NCBI GenBank assembly: GCA_943704495.1
Contig: CALSCR010003993.1
Location: 1 to 42,460 of the forward strand
From: Pigoraptor chileana
Lineage: Eukaryota > Opisthokonta > Filasterea
Direction of reading: 5' to 3'
Length of the DNA: 42,460 nucleotides
Part shown: positions 39,599-42,460 of the stretch, in pieces
Position numbering within the stretch: position 1 is the stretch's first letter
Layout of the letters: every line of letters begins with the position of its first letter
Notes under the pieces: model-generated
Seen by the model: the letters and a program-made list of their open reading frames with translations, nothing else
What the model was told of the DNA's origin: nothing
The model's database searches: none
Made by a program: the position numbers and the translations under genes

Positions 39599-42227
39599 AT
39601 GGCGGATCCCCTTCTCAAACTGCGCGAATTCTCGTCGCAAAACAGGCCCATTGTCCAGGATGGAGACCGCGTCGTGTTTGGTGATGTGGCGTGGCCCAAG
39701 AGCGTGCAGACTAACTACAAGTCCGCGCTTGGTGGCCTCTATACGCTCGAGGCGCTGCTTTTCTTTCTTCAAAACGCCACGCTGCCGCATCCGCAGTACG
39801 TTGCTGCGGGGTCCCAGGCGCAAGTGGCCGTCGTCTCGCTCCCCGACAGGCGCGACCTCCTATCCTTTCTGAAGGGAGAGACCCAGACATCCTCCAAGAT
39901 CGACCCAACAGTATACATTCCTCCCCCGGAACATGTTGCGGCAGCGGGTGTGTTGATCCGTTCTAGTAAGATGTGATCCCTGCAATTCGTGTCTGCCCTG
40001 CGCTTATTCGTTCCTGAATACTGGACTATGCGCCACTTTGAATCTCAGGTAAGCACTCGCTTGAAGATGCCACGCGGCCGGACGCTAAGCGAGCGCGTGT
40101 GGATGCAGCTGCAGTAGACGCTGGCAGCTCCTCCGCGATGGACTTGTCTGGTGCGCCGCTCACGTGAGTGTAAAGTTACTATATGTGACCTGCAGATGCG
40201 CATGTGCCAGCACATCTGCCGTAAAAGGCGTTGCATTGCTCTGATTTTATTGTGTTGTGTGTGGCACAATATGCAGGTCATCGACAACTCTTGGCGCTCC
40301 TTTGGATGACGCCGTCGCGGAGATTGTGAGCCGAGAGCGTCGTCTGCGCACGCGGCACTCTGTCTTGCACGCACCAAATAAGGTGCGCCGACTGCCAATT
40401 CACACGCTCCTGTTTGCTGTTGACTGGACGACCGGACTGCTATATTTCATTTGTGCACAGGGCATGGGGCCTTGTTATGAGGCTGCTGTTTGCACTTGGT
40501 TTGCTGACAGGCTGCCGCTGAAGCCTCGGCTCGTTCCCTTGCCTACATATGGAATAACACGTTTGTCATCTTCTTTCTTTCATTGTCGACTCGCGTGTGT
40601 AAACAGTCATTTGCGATTGTTCTTGACATAATGGAAGATATTAAGAAGAAGGACGAGGCGCACCGCCGGCCCGCCGTCCCACCCGCCGCCGCACCGCAGC
40701 CACAGGCACAGCAGGGCGTGAGGCGCGACCAGCCGGGATACAATCGGTACGATGCCCGTGCCCCTGACCCCCTGCGCGATGTCATCCGGGCGACGGACAT
40801 GGCCCAGTTCAAGATCGATACTGGGGGTTCTCTGCTCGGCCCGGCGCCGACGCCCAAGCCGCAGCCGCAGCCACAGCCGCAGCCGCAGCGGGCGGCACCA
40901 GCGCCGGTCCGACCAACGCAGCCCCCGTCCTCACGCGCACAGCCGCCCGCCCCTGCACCGCAGCCGCCCGCACGACGGGGTTGGTGTCTGTGCCTGTGCG
41001 CTAGAACCGCGCGCCATGAATCACCTTTATGCACAGACACTGCTCTGCATTGCAACGGAGATATGTGGCTGGGCCTGCGCTTAGCTTCTGTGTGTGCTTG
41101 ATTCCGATTCGTCCTTCCGCAGGCATTCCCATCATCATTATTCCCGCAGCCGCAAACGCGCTCATCACGATGCTCAACGCAAAGGACTTTCTTGAGGATC
41201 ATAAGTGGGCGCTCGTCAGTCATGGTTTTGTACGCTGCAGGGCTTGTATGTTGGCTCGGAAGCTGCTGTTGGGCACGTATGCTGAACTCCTCTCTTGCGT
41301 CCTCTAGGTATGTCAGTGCGGACGATAAGCGAAAGGCCGGTGCAAAGCGACAAAATGATGTCATCATCGACCGCGTGCGTCAGATCCCCGGCGGTGGTGG
41401 CAAAGAGACCATCCGCTACCAGATCATCGACGCAATCACGCGCTTGTCAAAGTCTGATTGGTGTGTGTGTATGTGTGTGTGTGAGTGTGCGGCATCCTCA
41501 TGTTTGCTCGCAAGCGCGTGTGCTTGGGATGTGGAGAGCTCTTGGCTATCGGGAAGGCAGTAAGAACAGCGCAATGCCCCACGTTACCATAACTCTGCTG
41601 CACATCTGAATTTCGAGTTAATGTTGTGTGGAGTGCAGGAACCGCGTGATTGCCGTATTTGCGCAGGGCCCGCTGTGGCAGTTCAAAAACTGGCCCTGGG
41701 AGAACCCCGTCGATATATTCGCAAATGGTGTGTGCCCTTGTCCTCCGCCAATCAGTCGTGGACATCATCGCAGTGTCTGTCATCTGCATGTGCACACATT
41801 TTGCATAGCCGTGGAGGGCTTCGGCCCAACAAGCGGCTGAGCTGAGGCTGAATGCTCGTCTATTTCTCGCGCAGTTAAGGGCTTCCATCTCAAATTCGAA
41901 GACGCGCCGGTCGATCCTAACATCAAAAAGTGGGATGTGTCCATCCTCACGGTGGGTGTTGCAGCCGTATTTGTGTGTGTTTGCGCACTGCGCACAAATG
42001 TGCACACCATGCAGCTCACTGTCTCTGTAATACAGTGCTACAAACACATACACATAAAGCACACTCACATACTTACTCTCCCATGTATGTATGTCTATGC
42101 ATTGTGCGCGTGCCACATGCAGATCAACCGAACTAAGCGCCATCTCGACGCTCCCGCAGCTATGAAGTTCTGGGAGATTCTAGATGCGTTTGTGGGGTCT
42201 CACGACAACCAACACATTCGCGCGTAA
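39599..42227 (+). CDS. CDC73: Paf1 complex subunit Cdc73 (parafibromin)
   Basis: Subunit of the Paf1 complex, which travels with RNA polymerase II and supports elongation and histone marks. Nine exons (39599-39965, 40049-40163, 40277-40382, 40607-40979, 41123-41204, 41308-41460, 41639-41727, 41875-41951, 42123-42227) join in phase to 488 residues. The N-domain starts [19 protein letters not shown] and contains [39 protein letters not shown] and [14 protein letters not shown] middle segment holds [15 protein letters not shown], then a Pro/Gln-rich linker ([12 protein letters not shown]). The C-terminal Ras-like domain (about 318-488) runs [83 protein letters not shown]. All conserved parts are present. 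A spurious stop just after the exon 1 donor ends the continuous frame at 39974. Confidence 0.95.
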
Positions 42228-42460
42228 TTTGGATGCCTATTGCCGAGTGATCATCACAGCGACACGTTGCAGGCACGGGCTGTTTGGAGACGCCATTGGT
42301 TTTGCGATGCGTCCGTGGCCATTCATGCACATGTTGTAGAAGTGCAGGCGTTGGTGGGCGTTCTCCACGACATGGTGGTGTGTGGCGAACATTCCGACAG
42401 AGTGTCTCGTTCAATGAAACGCCGGTGCGACCATCACATCCACCCACGGCCATACCCCCC
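42228..42460. other. Right edge, downstream of Cdc73
   Basis: 233 bases with a 97-codon minus-strand open frame that overlaps the last Cdc73 exon and shows no domain. Nothing supported. Confidence 0.4.

Overview
This is a gene-dense piece of a eukaryotic nuclear genome. Nine of the twelve protein genes I can support are interrupted by short GT-AG introns, roughly 60 to 660 bases long. Reading phase is conserved at every junction I checked, and the products are typical eukaryotic proteins: an NDUFA12 complex I subunit, an inner-nuclear-membrane HeH/MSC protein, CaMKK, an EP400/SWR1 remodeller, Nup62, Cdc73 and a PLAC8 protein. Exons are GC-rich. Introns and gaps are richer in A/T and carry many (CA)n/(TG)n, (GTTT)n and (GTT)n tracts. 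A complete 3,4-dihydroxy-2-butanone-4-phosphate synthase implies riboflavin synthesis and argues against an animal. A CaMKK with a metazoan-like catalytic core and an EP400-type HSA-Snf2-SANT protein hint at a unicellular opisthokont or a near relative. That placement is inference; the species cannot be named from this window.

Layout from left to right. 157-2116 (-): unknown protein with a CxxC motif, 3' end outside the window. 2603-3118 (+): methylglyoxal synthase. 3736-4954 (-): NDUFA12. 5472-8804 or beyond (+): HeH/MAN1-like protein with a 40-bp minisatellite in one intron. 8988-10702: no convincing gene. 10703-12609 (-): DHBP synthase. 13205-16060 (+): fusion of a TrhO-type tRNA uridine hydroxylase with a COMT-family O-methyltransferase. 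17130-18792 (+): acetyl-CoA acetyltransferase. 19418-22994 (+): CaMKK. 24209-24529 (+): PLAC8 protein. 25074-33195 (-): EP400/SWR1-type ATPase. 34817-36025 (+): AlkB alkane 1-monooxygenase. 36249-38970 (-): Nup62. 39599-42227 (+): Cdc73.

Genes tend to sit in divergent pairs with start codons 0.5 to 0.6 kb apart (unknown/mgsA, NDUFA12/HeH, DHBP synthase/TrhO fusion, Nup62/Cdc73), and ends of convergent genes lie close together. CCAAT boxes and CACGTG palindromes recur in these gaps.

The most striking item is the TrhO-methyltransferase fusion. In bacteria, TrhO makes 5-hydroxyuridine at tRNA position 34, and a separate COMT-family enzyme (TrmR of Bacillus subtilis) O-methylates it. Here both activities appear to be in one 753-residue eukaryotic polypeptide with a possible mitochondrial leader. 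Two intronless genes of bacterial type, methylglyoxal synthase and AlkB, are good candidates for horizontal acquisition.
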